Shown here: positions 1 through 11,460 of the stretch, one piece after another
Position numbering within the stretch: the stretch's first letter is position 1
Layout: every line of letters starts with the position of its first letter
Origin: Macrothele yani
Taxonomy: Eukaryota > Arthropoda > Arachnida > Araneae > Macrothelidae
Direction of reading: 5' to 3'
Assembly: GCA_039090855.1 (NCBI GenBank)
Contig: CM077011.1
Location: 23,995,001-24,059,000 of the forward strand
Length of the DNA stretch: 64,000 bases
Notes under the pieces: generated by a model
Database searches by the model: none
What the model was told of the DNA's origin: nothing
The model's input: only the letters and a program-made list of their open reading frames with translations
Translations under genes and position numbers: made by a program

Positions 1-162
1 ACAACATAAATCTAGTAAAAGTTGGAAAGCTGGGAGGGAGTTACCATGGGCGCCGAACTCTTGCAGAAACAGGGTCCAAACGTGACTAAACTCGGATTTG
101 AGATCTGACACTTAGAGTTAGGTCTCTGCACTTAGGTCTAACACTGCCAATATATATATGAG

Positions 163-256
163 CCAGTCTACTTCATGTCATTCCCGCATGCTTTCGAACT
201 ATATCCACCCATCTCCCATGTGGTCTTCTTCTGTTTCTTAGGTTCGTTTCCTGTCT
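163..256 (-). mobile_element. RTE-type LINE, 3'-end fragment A
   Basis: The complement reads as the extreme C-terminus of the RTE LINE ORF (motif RRRPHGRW followed by a variant of VDEIRKHAG). The fragment abuts a second 3' end at 257, so it is a truncated piece in a head-to-tail cluster of three. Bases 1-162 hold nothing I recognise. Confidence 0.7.
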
Positions 257-418
257 ATCATAATCATAGTCAACCATTATCAATCCACTGCTTGATGAAG
301 GTCTCCCCAAGTTTCTTCCACAACTGTCTGTCGTAAGCCTGTCTCCTCCATGCCACTCCGGCATGTTTTCGAATTTCATCCATCCATCTCAAATGGGGTC
401 TGTTTCTGGCAACTGTAT
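257..418 (-). mobile_element. RTE-type LINE, 3'-end fragment B
   Basis: The complement encodes the RTE tail (RWMDEIRKHAGVAWRR, then LWKKLGETF and QWIDNG with its stop). The family's short terminal simple repeat is reduced to a TAATCATAG-like remnant at its boundary with fragment A. It is truncated at its 5' side near 418, just before the ATC-repeat tail of copy C. Confidence 0.75.
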
Positions 419-432
419 TAAAACAAATATAT

Positions 433-1634
433 ATCATCATCATCATCATTGTCAACCATTATCAATCCACAGCTGGACGAAAGTCTCCCCAAGTTTTTTC
501 CACAACGGTCTGTCTCGTGCCAGTCTCCTCCATGTAACTCCCACACACTTTCGATTTTCATCCACCCATCTAACATGTGGTCTTCTTCTGGGTATTTTCC
601 TGTCCCTTGGAATCTAATCTAAAATTTCGGCTGTCCATCGATGGTCTGCCCTTCTGGCAGTATGTGCAGCCCATTGGCATTTCACGGATTTAACTCTGAT
701 CATGATGTCTTCCACTCTTGTCATTTTTCGGATCCACGAGTTCCTCTTCTTATCTCTCCTGGTTACACAAAGCATGCACCTCTCCATGCTTCTTTGAGTT
801 GTCTGCAGCCTTCGTATGTCTCTTTTAGTTAAGGTCCACGTCTCTACACCATACGTAAGCACTGGAAGGATGCATTGATCAAACACTTTTCTTTTAAGAC
901 ATATTAGCATATTGCTCTTGAAAATTATGCTGTTTCTTCTAAAAGCTCTCCAGGCAAGATTTGTACGGCGAATAATTTCTTCATTAATGTGACCCTCACT
1001 TGATATCTGCTGTCCAAGATAAACGTAAGTGTCTGTTATCTCCAGCTTTTCTCTATCAATCGATAAATCTTTATTTCTTGTAAAAGCATTGAACATCACT
1101 TCTGCCTTCTGAAAGTTCATTTTTAATCCCCTTTCTTTACTCTTGTCAGCAAGGTCTTGGATCGCACTCTGCAGCTCTGATGGGGTAGTTGCAAAAATGA
1201 CTATTTCATCAGCAAAACGAAGGTGGGTTAGATAATTTCCATTAATCTTTATCCCTTTGTTTTCCCAGTTCAGTGATTGAAAGACATTTTCCAATTTGGC
1301 GTTAAAGAGCTTCAGACATATGGTGTCATCTTGTCTCACCCCCTTTCCGATTTTTATGTGCGTTGTATTTTCAAACAGCCGAATCTTTGCACTTGCATTT
1401 TCATAGAAGTTATTAATAATATTAATGTATGCATCTTCAATACCGCAGGATTTCAGAGCCATTGTAGCTGCTGATGGTTTCACCGTATCAAAGGCTTTTT
1501 CATAATCGATAAAAGTCATGCACAATGGAAGTTCATATTCCCTCGCTCTTTCAATTAGTTCTCTCAGCACGTGGATATGATCTATTGTGCTGTAGCTACT
1601 CCTAATTCCAGCTTGTTCTCGCGGTTGAGCCATG
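433..1634 (-). mobile_element. RTE-type LINE copy C, 5'-truncated
   Basis: The copy starts on its 3' side with an ATC/ATG simple repeat at about 433-450, the normal tail of this family. Similarity to the full-length copies at 6.4 and 53.5 kb stops abruptly at about 1634, inside the reverse transcriptase domain. Such 5' truncation is typical of target-primed reverse transcription. Confidence 0.85.
452..1633 (-). pseudogene. Reverse transcriptase C-terminal half of RTE copy C
   Basis: What remains is the reverse transcriptase from just before motif A to the C-terminus. Visible motifs are FIDYEKAFD (motif A), a region matching RQGD as RQDD (motif B), and RFADEIVIF where the active copies read RFADDVVIF. 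The second aspartate of the catalytic FADD box is therefore glutamate, which should abolish polymerisation. A TAG at about 614 replaces the tryptophan codon of the ILDWIPRD motif seen in copy H; the downstream tail (RRRPH, WMDENRK, KKLGETF) is still readable to a TGA at 452-454. The endonuclease domain is absent because of 5' truncation. It is a dead LINE remnant, not a host gene. Confidence 0.85.
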
Positions 1635-2947
1635 AAACACCTCATCACAGCTGATCGTCTTCAACCCATCCAGGAGTTGCACAATAAAAAGTGCTCATTA
1701 TGCGCAGACATTGACGAAAATAAAGGAAGCAGTCAGAAGGTAAAGACGCGACATTCCACTTCATAGTAAGTGGAAGTGCGTTATCATGGTGTTTTACACC
1801 ATGATAACCCACGTCCCCACACCGCAATGGCGACTTCACAGGCTATTTCCAAAATGGGTTGGATGGTGATGCCCCCCCCCCCTCCAATACTATCCTGATT
1901 TGGCTCCCTCACACTTTTTCCTTTTGCCCCTTTGAAAAACACCCTTCGTGGGGAACGTTTCGACGATGTGACGGGCGTTAACCTGGCTGTGAACTCATGG
2001 GTGAAATGACAGACTCAGGAATTTTTCCACAATGGATTTTACCAATGGGTTCGAAGATGGCTGAAATGTACTGAAAGTGACGGAAAATAGTTTGAATAGG
2101 CTAGCAATATTAACAATATGTCCAAGTATTTTGGCACCAAGTTTCACAATTGTACTCCTAAAAATAAAAATCTTAGGAATGACGAGGCACTACTTTCAGG
2201 ACGCCCTTTATTACATAAATTGTTTTTGGATTTTCGCTTGATATTCGTTTTCCTGCTGAAAGCTATGCTTCACGATTTCCTCCTCTATTGTTAATAATAT
2301 TGCATATTTTACATTTAGAAATTCTAATTCCATGATCTTCAAAGCGTTTGTAAATACAGAAAATAAACATTGCTTTTTACAAGGAGCAGAAATATAATAA
2401 TTTATACAGAGCTTGTTTAAGTGCGCCATTATCTTAGTAGATGAAATTTAACTGCAGGAGATGTTTCTTTCTTGCTCATCCAACACTGTTGCCAGTTTCC
2501 TTTCTTTGAACTTCTTTTTTGTCTGTAATTTTTTATCAAAAACATTCTCGAAATGTGTGAACATCCTCTATTACTTCATTCTTTTCATCATATCTAAGTC
2601 TTAAAAGAAATTTTAAAATATACACCTGCTTAATTTTTCAATAACTATGAAAATATATATATTTACTTTGGTTTTTTTTGGGTTTTTACTTTTTGTTCGA
2701 AACTCGCTCAACCTTTTTCTGTTGAAGTAATGAGAAAGATAGTATATTGTGCGGAAGAACACATATTTTGACGAATAAAAATATCTACTGATATGAACAG
2801 ATCCTTTCTCTCACTAAGTGCGATGAGATTCCTCAGAGACCGACCTTAATTCTCCGTTGTTTCTGTTATAGTTGTCTCTTAGAAGTATTTACATTTTGTT
2901 AAAAGTTTGCTCCATGTTTGTTATGCGTTCATTTATGCTGAAAGCTA
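1635..2947. other. Intergenic, no gene recognised
   Basis: Apart from a hairpin at 1776-1812 and an 11-base C run at 1872-1882, I see only A+T-rich sequence with short frames that resemble no family. Confidence 0.5.
1776..1812. repeat. Perfect-loop hairpin, 16-bp arms
   Basis: Arms 1776-1791 and 1797-1812 are complementary with one mismatch around a 5-base loop (TTTTA). No flanking element explains it. It could be a remnant of a fold-back insertion. Confidence 0.7.
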
Positions 2948-4494
2948 CAGTAGCGAACAAAATTATTTGGCGAAACATTTTTTCGACCATAATTTTTTTC
3001 TGTTGGACCAAATCGATATGTGTTGATTTGTAGGTTACAATGCCACGTACTTTGTACTTCGCTCAGAGCGAATTTGTCGTTCGAAATGGGCCATATTCAA
3101 GAGTCGCCAATTATTAACCATTTGTTTACTGCATGTATTAATGTTTTTCTTGTGATTTTTGTAGGTTTTATGATGTGTAGGGTGATAATAAATCAATCTT
3201 AGGTTTTCGGAGATGGGTAAAAAAGCGGACATCCATATTAGAGCTCGCCAGGTGGCCGTGAACATTATGCAATCCGGAATGCACGTCACCGACATTGCGA
3301 AGGCCCTGAAGATCCGACACCAGTCCATTTCAGCTATCTTACAACGGTATAAGAAGACTGGTACCGTCTAGAACATTCCGCGATGTGGAAGGCCTCGTTC
3401 CACTACGTTGCATCAGGATAGACGCATCCTTTGTCGATCTTGTGCTGATCCCACCTTGACTGCTGTGGACATCGCCACCGAATTCCGTGACAGCGACGAC
3501 CTGAACGTCAGCCGAATGATCATCTCCCGTCGTTTCATTGCTGATGGATTGAATGGAAGAAGACCCGCCAAAAAAACCACTCATCAGAGTCAAGAATCGA
3601 CGAGCCAGAGTCGCGTTCGTGCGCCGTCATCGACACTGCACCGCAGAGGACTGGAGTAAGGTGCTTTTCACCGACGCGAGCAAGTTCAACAGTTTCGGAA
3701 GTGATGGCATGCGATACGTACGACATCCGTGTGGCCAGAGATTCAACCCACAGTTCATTCAGCCGACTGTCAAGCACGGAGGAGGATCACTCATGGTTCA
3801 CGGCACCTTCTCTCGCAATGGAATGGACTCCATCATCAAAATTGACGAAATAATGACCTGCCAGAGCTACACGAACATGCTCATCAACGATGTCTTCCCA
3901 TGGGCAAACCAGAACATGCCACCTGGATGGATCATGCAGCAAGACAACGACCCGAAGCACACCTCCAGAGTAGCGAAGGCAGCCTTCCAACAGCAGAAGG
4001 TCACACTTCTAGACTGGCCAAGCCAATCTGCAGACCTCAACCCCATCGAGGACATGTGGGAGGAGTTGGAGAGATGATGCGCGAAGAAAACCTGCCGTAA
4101 TAGGGCCCAGAAGTTCGACCAGCTGTCTGCAGAATGGGTGCGAATTCCGCAGGTCACCGCCAAGAAGCTAGTGGACTTGATGCCGGCCCGTTGTGCAGCT
4201 GTTATTAAGTCTCGAGGTTATCACACTAAGTATTAGTTATTGTTTTGTCATTTTCTCGTATTTGTTCTCTGGTATCGTTGCATTAAATGAATGTGATACT
4301 TTGTTGGTGAATTTGTATGATCTTTGCGATTAAGCTTGGTACCTGATCTGTGTTAGGGTTCCGGATCCATCTGCATATGGGTCATGTTTACAACTGAATA
4401 ACACATATCATATCCCAAAATGACCCGATTTGGTCCAGCAGAAAATATATTATGGTTGAAAAAGTGTTTCTCCAAATACTTTGTTTCGCTACTG
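2948..4494 (+). mobile_element. Tc1-like transposon A, complete ends
   Basis: Imperfect terminal inverted repeats (TIRs) of roughly 38 bp: the left end begins CAGTAGCGAACAAAATTATT, and the right end, reverse-complemented, begins CAGTAGCGAAACAAAGTATT. TA dinucleotides at 2946-2947 and 4495-4496 are the expected target duplication. Total length of 1547 bp is normal for Tc1. The ends are diverged from each other, so the insertion is old. Confidence 0.93.
3213..4236 (+). pseudogene. Tc1 transposase (DD34E), broken
   Basis: Cut-and-paste DDE transposase. The ATG at 3213 opens an N-terminal helix-turn-helix (MGKKADIHIRARQVAVNIMQ). The GRPR-like hinge follows, then LFTDASKF (first Asp), MQQDNDPKHT (second Asp) and NPIEDMWEE (Glu), with 34 residues between the second Asp and the Glu, i.e. 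DD34E. Three lesions are visible: TAG at 3369-3371; one extra A in an A-run near 3575, which moves the frame; and TGA at 4075-4077. The reading then continues to a natural stop at 4234-4236 after the family-typical RGYHTKY ending. With the A-run insertion discounted the gene is 341 codons, the usual Tc1 length. All catalytic residues survive, so inactivation is by stops and frameshift only. Confidence 0.92.
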
Positions 4495-4496
4495 TA

Positions 4497-6370
4497 CGTT
4501 CTTTCTCTCTTCTTAAGCAATATGCTTCCATGCATATGACAGGTTTACTGGTACCGTCGAGAACAGTCAAAATGTTCATTAAAGGTGTGATTGACAATAA
4601 TCTTTTCTGACTGTTTACTTGCTAAATGAACTATAAGAACGGCGAAAATCCTGAGAAGGATGATGAAGTCAGGATATTTGAGTCCATTGTTGTTACCCAA
4701 CGGCCTGACGTCCGTGCCAGGGGTACTAGAATTATGGAGCAGAGAGTACAGGACTAGAGAAAATCGCTTATCACCCGTGACAGGTTTATGGTCGGTACCG
4801 CTGAGATGAGAAGAGGAATTGATTTGTTTTGATACAGTCTTCGCAAAACCTAGCTACTATAAGAATACTTCTGTTTTCGAAAGCGCAGAAGATTTTGGAC
4901 ACCGTTTGGTTCAGGTTCATCGTTCGCTTAAACTGTTAAGGGATGAGCAATACTTCTTTTGAACGAGCGAGAGAGAGAGGGGGAGAGGGAGAGTGAGGAG
5001 AGAAAGAGAGGGGAGAGAGCGAGCGAGAGAGAACTGGAGAGAGGGGGATAGGGGAAGGTAGAGAGTGGGAGGGAGAGGGAAAGAGGAACAGAGGAAGGGA
5101 GTGAGAGATGGTGGGATAAACACTAAATTTAAGGAAAAAAATGATGAATATCTCAATGATTAGTTGTCTACTAGAGCAATATGGACACCGATCACGAGGA
5201 ACTGTCAATTCTTTTGTAGTTTGCATCCCATGTAAATCTTGTAGTTCATTGCTGACGTTTTACGGCAAGAAAACAAACTCACAGGTTGCAATTTCAAAAA
5301 TTGTGATAATTACTTGTTTAACAAAATTGTCCGTTGTCACTATTCTTTCTGGCAAGTAACGGAATCTTATTTTACATCCACAACAAACGGTGCTTAGGAA
5401 ATGCAAAGTACCATTTTTATTTTTTGTTGTTCTGTAGAGGTGATATGCGACAGTCTGTTCATTACAATGCATTCCGCGCATTAAATTTAATATCTTTGTG
5501 AGAATACGAACTCAGAAAATAGCTTTTTCAACATTTATCTAATCAACAAATTTATGAGTCTTCTAACCATTTCCTTGCATCCGTTCGAATTTATAATCCA
5601 GTAAGATCAATGGCAATATTACATATTTGAAGACATACTTTTTTGCATAAATGTCCAAAACACTTAAGGGAAATTTGAGAAATGTTCTCTCGTCTTTAAA
5701 GGTCAACCATTTCCACAAGAAAATTCAATTTAATTCGTTTCTCTCTTACGAATAACGATCGACTACGGTAATTGATGGAAATTGCGTTCTTCGGCTTATT
5801 ACGAGTCCTAACGCTCCTGCATTTATTGGAAAAGGAAAACTAAATTAGATAAAAATACAACCAGATGAAAATTGGAATTATTACCGCCGAGAAATATTTT
5901 CTCTACTTTTTCTGAAACAAGTGCACGAGAATATTTGTTTATGACAGTTTAAGTAAAGCAGATTGACTTTGCATTTGGTTTGTAAGAAAGAAATATTTAC
6001 CATGTTTTTAGAAGTTCTGAGTAAACGCAATTTGATATGATGATTGCTTTTGCATTTGATCAGGTTTAGGAAACCGAGATCGTGTTCCACGGCATCTTTT
6101 GTATAATAATGACAACTGGAATACCATATAAAAAAGACACGTAAATCTATTAAGATGCAACACGAATATTAAATTCTTCTTGACGCATCACATTCTCTCT
6201 GTGTGAAGGAAAAATTTTAATCTTCCTTCCAGTGAGACAATCAGCGAAAATTAGCTAAAATGTCAGTACACGATATTACATAAATCAAGCAACTTTATTT
6301 CTTATCAAAAGCGTTATCCAAAATTTTATATGAAAAACAAAATTTCATAAATAAGAAAATAGTAGCGCAT
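4497..6370. other. Intergenic, no gene recognised
   Basis: Contains a purine (GA) tract at 4960-5115 and otherwise A+T-rich DNA. The minus-strand frames over the GA tract translate to Pro/Ser/Leu runs and are artefacts of the simple repeat. Confidence 0.5.
4960..5115 (+). repeat. GA-rich polypurine tract
   Basis: About 155 bases almost entirely G and A on the plus strand, built from GAGAGAGG-like units. Such homopurine/homopyrimidine tracts can adopt triplex (H-DNA) form and slip during replication. Confidence 0.85.
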
Positions 6371-6383
6371 ATTTAAACGAATT

Positions 6384-9300
6384 GGGATGTAAGGTTAGGT
6401 GATGCGTAACATCACAGCCTCTCCTTGACAAATGTCAACCCCACTTTCTCGTGGTGCATCCTGCTCCCACTAAAGGGGCTCTGACGACCGCCAACAGCGG
6501 TTTACCTATACCATCGGGATTAGAGGAAATGCTATCCCACACTCACCAACCCGCTTGCCCAGCGTGGTGAGTTATGGCCAAACCGCTCTAAAATGATTCC
6601 ACAACTTAAATCTTGGCCCTCAGTCTCCGGCAGCTGGAATGTACCTGGCCAAGGCAGAGGGTGCCAAAAATCACCGGAGGACCGGACTAGGCTGCCATCT
6701 GATGCTGACCTTGGCTACGTATAATGGACGCTCCCTATCTTCTGATTCAAGGCTTCTTGAATTGGAAGAGGAACTACAAAGGATCAAGTGGGACATCATC
6801 GGGCTAAGTGAGGTAAGGAAAAAGGAGAAGATCTCATTGAACTGAAAAGTGGACATCTCTTCTACTATCGTGGGACAGATACTGGCAAAACTAGTGGTGT
6901 TGGATTTATAATAAACAAGACACTGAAGGATAAAGTTGTAGAAGTTGAAAGTTCCTCTGACAGAGTTGCACGACTCGTTCCAACTCTCGAGAAGATACCA
7001 GGCTCAGATAATTCAAACTTATGCACCCACCACAAGTCATCCTGAAGAAGAAATTGAAGAACTGTATGAGGATATTCGTCATCTAAATAATAAAAGTAAG
7101 CAGCATTTAAAGATAATTATGGGAGATTTCAATGCAAAAATAGGGCAACGGCAACAGAATGAAACTTCAGTAGGTGAATTCGGTCACGGCAACAGAAACC
7201 AGAGTGGAAATACTCTCGTAGAGTTTGCAGAGGCAGAAGAGTTTTTCATCTTGAACTCCTTTTTTAAGAAAAAGCCACACAGGAAATGGACATGGAGACA
7301 TCCAAATGGGACGACAAGTGAAATTGATTTTATTATGTGTAACAAAAAATTCGTCATAGAAGACTGCAGTGTGCTAAACAAGTTCAACACAGGTTGTGAC
7401 CATAGATTGGTGAGATGTAAGATGCACCTCAACACTAAACTCGAACGTAGCAAGCTCATAAGACAAACAAAATATATTGACATAACCAACCTTAAAAAAC
7501 ACCATAATACCTTCAAGTTGGAACTGAAGAAGAGATTCTCTGCTTTGGAAGGCCTAACATCGGAAGAAGTAGATATTTCTGAAGTTAACAGAAAAGCAAC
7601 CAAAGCTCTTATGGAAACAGCAACAACATTAGCTGGGTCTGAGAACAAGTTGCATGTGAACAAATTATCAGGAATAATTAAAATGTTGATGCAAAAAAAG
7701 AAGAGAGATGAGGACAACTAAAGAAGATGTGACTTAGAAAGTGGAATATATAGAGCTATGCAAGGCAGTTCGAAAACGTATCACTGAAGACGTAAGGAAA
7801 TTCAACTGTGAACTAGTGAGGAAAGCAATTGAAAACAACCAAAGCCTAAAGGTAGCAAAGGGACATCTCAGTAAGGGAAGAAAACAGATTATGTCACTGA
7901 GAAAAGAAGATGGTTCTGTAACAAGAAATAGAGGCGAAATGTTGACAAGAGTGAAAGATGTCTACTCCAAATTATATGAAAGGGATGATACATGCTCTCC
8001 AGACATCATTAAAGGTACCAGAGTTCTTCCAGTCCTCCCAGCAGAAGTTGCACATGCAATCAAGAACATGAAGCGGGGAAAAGCTCCAGGAGAAGACGGG
8101 ATTACTGTAGACATCATACAAGAAGCAAGTGGAAAAATCGAAACAGTACTCGCCCAAATTTTCACTCGATGCCTTAATGTAGGGAAGATTCCTGATGATT
8201 GGAACAACGCTACAATGATCCTGCTACATAAAAAGGTGACATTGAGGATCTCAGGAACTACAGACCTATCAGCCTCCTATCAGTGGTTTATAAAATCTTC
8301 ACTAAAGTTCTTTCACACCGCTTGAAGGTAACATTGGACATGGGTCAACCGAGAGAACAAGCTGTATTCAGGAGTGGCTACAGCACAACAGATCATATCC
8401 ACGTACTGAGAGAACTAATTGAAAGAGCGAGGGAATATGAACTTCCATTGTGCATGGCTTTTATCGATTATGAAAAAGCCTTTGATTCGGCGAAACCATC
8501 AGCATTTACAATGGCTCTGAAATCCTGTGGTATTGAAGATGCATACATTAATATTATTAATAACATCTATGAAAATGCAAGTGCAAAGATTCGGCTGTTT
8601 GAGAATACAGCACACATAAAAGTAGGAAAGGGAGGGAGACAAGGTGACACCATATCTCCGAAGCTCTTTAATGCTACATTGGAGGGTGTCTTTCAGTCGC
8701 TGAGCTGGGAAAACAAGGGGATAAAGTTTAATGGAGATTATCTAACTCACCTTCGTTTTGCTGATGACGTAGTCATTTTTGCAACTACCCCATCAGAGCT
8801 GCAGAGTATGATCCAGGAACTCGCTGACAAGAGTAAAGAAGAACAAAAGTGATGTTCAATGCTTTTACAAAAAATGAAGATTTATCGATTGTTGGAGAAA
8901 AGCTGGAGATAACTGACACGTACGTTTATCTCGGACAGCAGATATCAAGTGAGGGTCACATTGATGAAGAAATTAATCGGCGTACAAAACTTGCCTTGAT
9001 AGCTTCTGGAAGATACAGCATAATTTTCAAGAGCAATATGCCATTATGTCTTAAAAGAAAAGTGTTTGATCAATGCATCCTTCCAGTGCTTACGTATGGT
9101 GCAGAGACGTGGACCTTAACTAAAAGAGACATACAAAGGATACAGACAACTCAAAGAAGCATTGAGAGGTGCATGCTTGGTGTAACCAGGAGAGATAAGA
9201 GGAACTCGTGGATCCGAAAAATGACAAGTGTGGAAGACATCATGATCAGAGTTAAATCCCTGAAATGGCAATGGGCTGGACATACTGCCAGAAGGACAGA

Positions 9301-9512
9301 CCATTGATGGACAGCCGAAATTTTAGATGGATTCCAAGGAACAGGAAAAGACCCAGAAGAAGACCACATGGGAGATGGGTGGATGAAATTCGAAAGTATG
9401 CAGGGGTGACATGGAGGAGACTGGCACAAGACAGACCGTTGTGGAAGAAACTTGGGGAGACCTTCGTCCAGCAGTTCATTGGTAATGGTTGACAATGATG
9501 ATGATGATGATG
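6384..9512 (+). mobile_element. RTE-type LINE copy D, full length with TSD
   Basis: The element begins after a 13-bp sequence ATTTAAACGAATT (6371-6383) that is repeated exactly at 9513-9525, immediately after the terminal GAT repeat. This exact duplication fixes both boundaries and shows a target-primed insertion. The 3.1-kb length, single long ORF, endonuclease plus reverse transcriptase, and microsatellite rather than poly-A tail fit the RTE clade. The 5' leader (6384-6701) is shared with copy H at 53.5 kb. Confidence 0.95.
6702..9492 (+). pseudogene. RTE ORF: AP-endonuclease + reverse transcriptase
   Basis: Retrotransposition polyprotein that nicks target DNA and reverse-transcribes the LINE RNA. 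The ATG at 6702 opens MLTLATYNGRSL. Endonuclease motifs follow: GLSEVRK, MGDFNAKIG, SEIDFI and a DHRLV box. Reverse transcriptase motifs are FIDYEKAFD, GGRQGDTISPKLF and RFADDVVIF (intact FADD). The C-terminal domain reads TKRDIQRIQTTQRS and RRPHGRWVDEIRKYAG, with a TGA at 9490-9492. Compared with copy H it has a one-base loss near 6822, a two-base loss near 6984, an extra A in an A-run near 7700, TAG at 7735-7737, a one-base loss near 8232 and a 25-bp deletion near 8842. Catalytic residues are kept, so decay is recent. Confidence 0.93.
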
Positions 9513-9525
9513 ATTTAAACGAATT

Positions 9526-10040
9526 AAATTTGCAGTGTGTATGAGTTCTTTGAAAGAAACATAGGATTTCAAATATAAAACAAAGAGAAATTAACATTTG
9601 CACTCTCTAGTGGAAAAACTGTGAAACACAAAAATTGGAAAATATGAGTATCTAAAGATTGGAAAACCTGTATAGCAAAAAAAAAATCGGAATTTGAAAA
9701 GCGGACATATTACCATTACAGGGATTTGCATGAACGCCACCTAAAGGAAAAACTAAACATTACCTAAAGAAATTACAAATGAATGTTTTTTGCGGCGAAT
9801 TGCTTCCGAATGAAAAATAATTCTTCTGTTAGATTTTTAAAAATGAAGATACGATTGCAAAGGTGTTACATTACAGAAATATGCACTTATGCTGCATAAT
9901 GTCAAAGCATTTCGTCGAAAAGTATTGCAAATTGTAAGAAAAATATTCATCGCCGTGACCCCTATCTAACGCAAAAATAAAAAAAATAGTTTTAAATCAA
10001 TTTTTTGGTGTAGAGATTTAGGGGGAAACGTATCCTAGTA
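9526..10040. other. Intergenic, no gene recognised
   Basis: A-rich sequence between the LINE target duplication and the next transposon; no coding or structural signal seen. Confidence 0.5.
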
Positions 10041-11460
10041 CAATGGCGTGCAAAAGTTAAGGACAAGACGGTTTTTCGAAAGTAACGTCGTGCAGAAGTG
10101 CTTCACATCGCCACAAATCATACCATAAGATCCCCAAGATGTAAGAATATGGGACAAGTGAGCAAAACCGTCCAAACAAGGAATCCAAAGGATACAAAGG
10201 CACTTTATTGAAAAGGTAGCTTCGAGCACAACTGGACAGAAGACAGAAACGTCGATGTGACAGGCGTCTGCCAAAAAAATCCAGTCTTTAGTAGGGGATA
10301 TGATCACCCCTGACTGCGTTGCAGGATTTACAACGTCTGTCCATGCTGAGGTCTAGGTTGTCAAGGAGCTGTTGAGGCACCGCGGCACATTCTTCTTGCA
10401 GCGCCAATCGCAGCTGCTGAATCGTTGTTGGCGGTTGGTGACGTGCTTCGAAGCGTCTCCCGAGAAGGTCACGTATTCGACTGGATTTAGGTCCGGGGAC
10501 CTTGCGGGCCAATCCATGGGTTGAATATCTTCACTCCCCAACAGCTATGCGACAGTCACTGTACGATGAGGTGTAGCGTTGTCGTTCATGAAGAGGAACT
10601 CAGGACCCACAGCACCTCTAATCAGATGCACGTGAGGCAGGAGAACCTCAGTACAATAGCGGACACCAGTGACTGAACCTCCTTGGAAGATGTGGAGGTC
10701 GGTACGGCTACCAAGCATGATACCGCCCAAACGAGAACTCAGCCACCTCCAAACCGGTCCCTTTCTTTGATGTTGGAGGTGTGATTGCGTGTTCCCTGGT
10801 CTCTCCAGATGTGTATAGGTCCAGAATCGCTCGTCAGACTAAATCGGCTCTCATCCGTAAAGAGAACTCGACACCATTGCTGATGTGTCCAGTTCTTGTG
10901 TTCTTGGCACCACAGAAACCGCCGTCTCCGATGAGCAGGCGTTAATGGCACACACCGCACTGGTCGTCGTGCAAATAGACCACCTTTGTGCAGCCTCCTG
11001 GCCACGGTAAAACGCGATAACGGACGTCAAGTTGTCTGTTGCATGTGCCTTGCAATTTCTTTCGCTGTCTGCCGTCTGTCTCTTCTCGTTTGAAGGACAA
11101 TATACCGGTCGTCCGCTACCGTGGTTGCTCGTGGACGACTACTGCTAAACTCTCAGACAGCTGTTCCTGTCGTTTGAAATGCTCTCCAAGCTCGTGAAAC
11201 GATGCTGTGAGCGATACCGAACTCCTCGGCCACACTAGTCACACCTTTTTCCAAATTCCCAATGACGCAACCTCGGGTAAAGTCATCGAGTTGTCGTCTA
11301 CTGGATTGCCTGTTGGCCCTATCACACCGTGGCAGCAACTCGACGTCGTTCAAACCAAAGTACACCGTGCAATAGCTTTCACCGAATTGCTGAGCGTACA
11401 CTGCCCGTGTGCTTTATACTTTTCCGACCCCCCCCTCACTGCGTTATGCTGCTTATATAG
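10041..11460 (-). mobile_element. Tc1-like transposon B, copy 1, right end lost
   Basis: The left end (CAATGGCGTGCAAAAGTTAA, after TA at 10039-10040) matches the ends of the complete copy at 40089-41681. The right TIR is missing: similarity to that copy stops near 11460, where a LINE fragment begins. It is therefore a one-ended copy that could not be mobilised. Confidence 0.9.
10288..11320 (-). pseudogene. Tc1/Tcb-like transposase B1, broken
   Basis: Reading from 11320 downwards gives the DNA-binding part (NRQSSRRQLDDFTRGCVIG, then SIVSRAWRAFQTTG), RLHKGGLFARRPVRCVPLTP, VLFTDESRFSL (first Asp), FLFMNDNATPHRT (second Asp region), NPVEYV in place of the usual NPIEHV, and the C-terminus VRGDHIPY. 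The start codon, ATG in the related copy at 41425, is AGG here. Several frameshifts split it, including one near 10740 and one between the second Asp region and the Glu motif. The missing start and breaks make it non-functional. It shares family-specific motifs with the transposases at 40.3 and 48.2 kb. Confidence 0.9.

Noticed and set aside
4548..4567. Echo of the Tc1 coding motif ACTGGTACCGTC-AGAACA (as at 3356-3376) downstream of the element
   Set aside because: Only about 20 bases match, with one difference (it has GAG where the gene has a TAG stop). Too short to claim a second copy.
4917..5226. Pro/Ser/Leu-rich minus-strand frames
   Set aside because: Translation of the GA tract; simple-sequence artefact.
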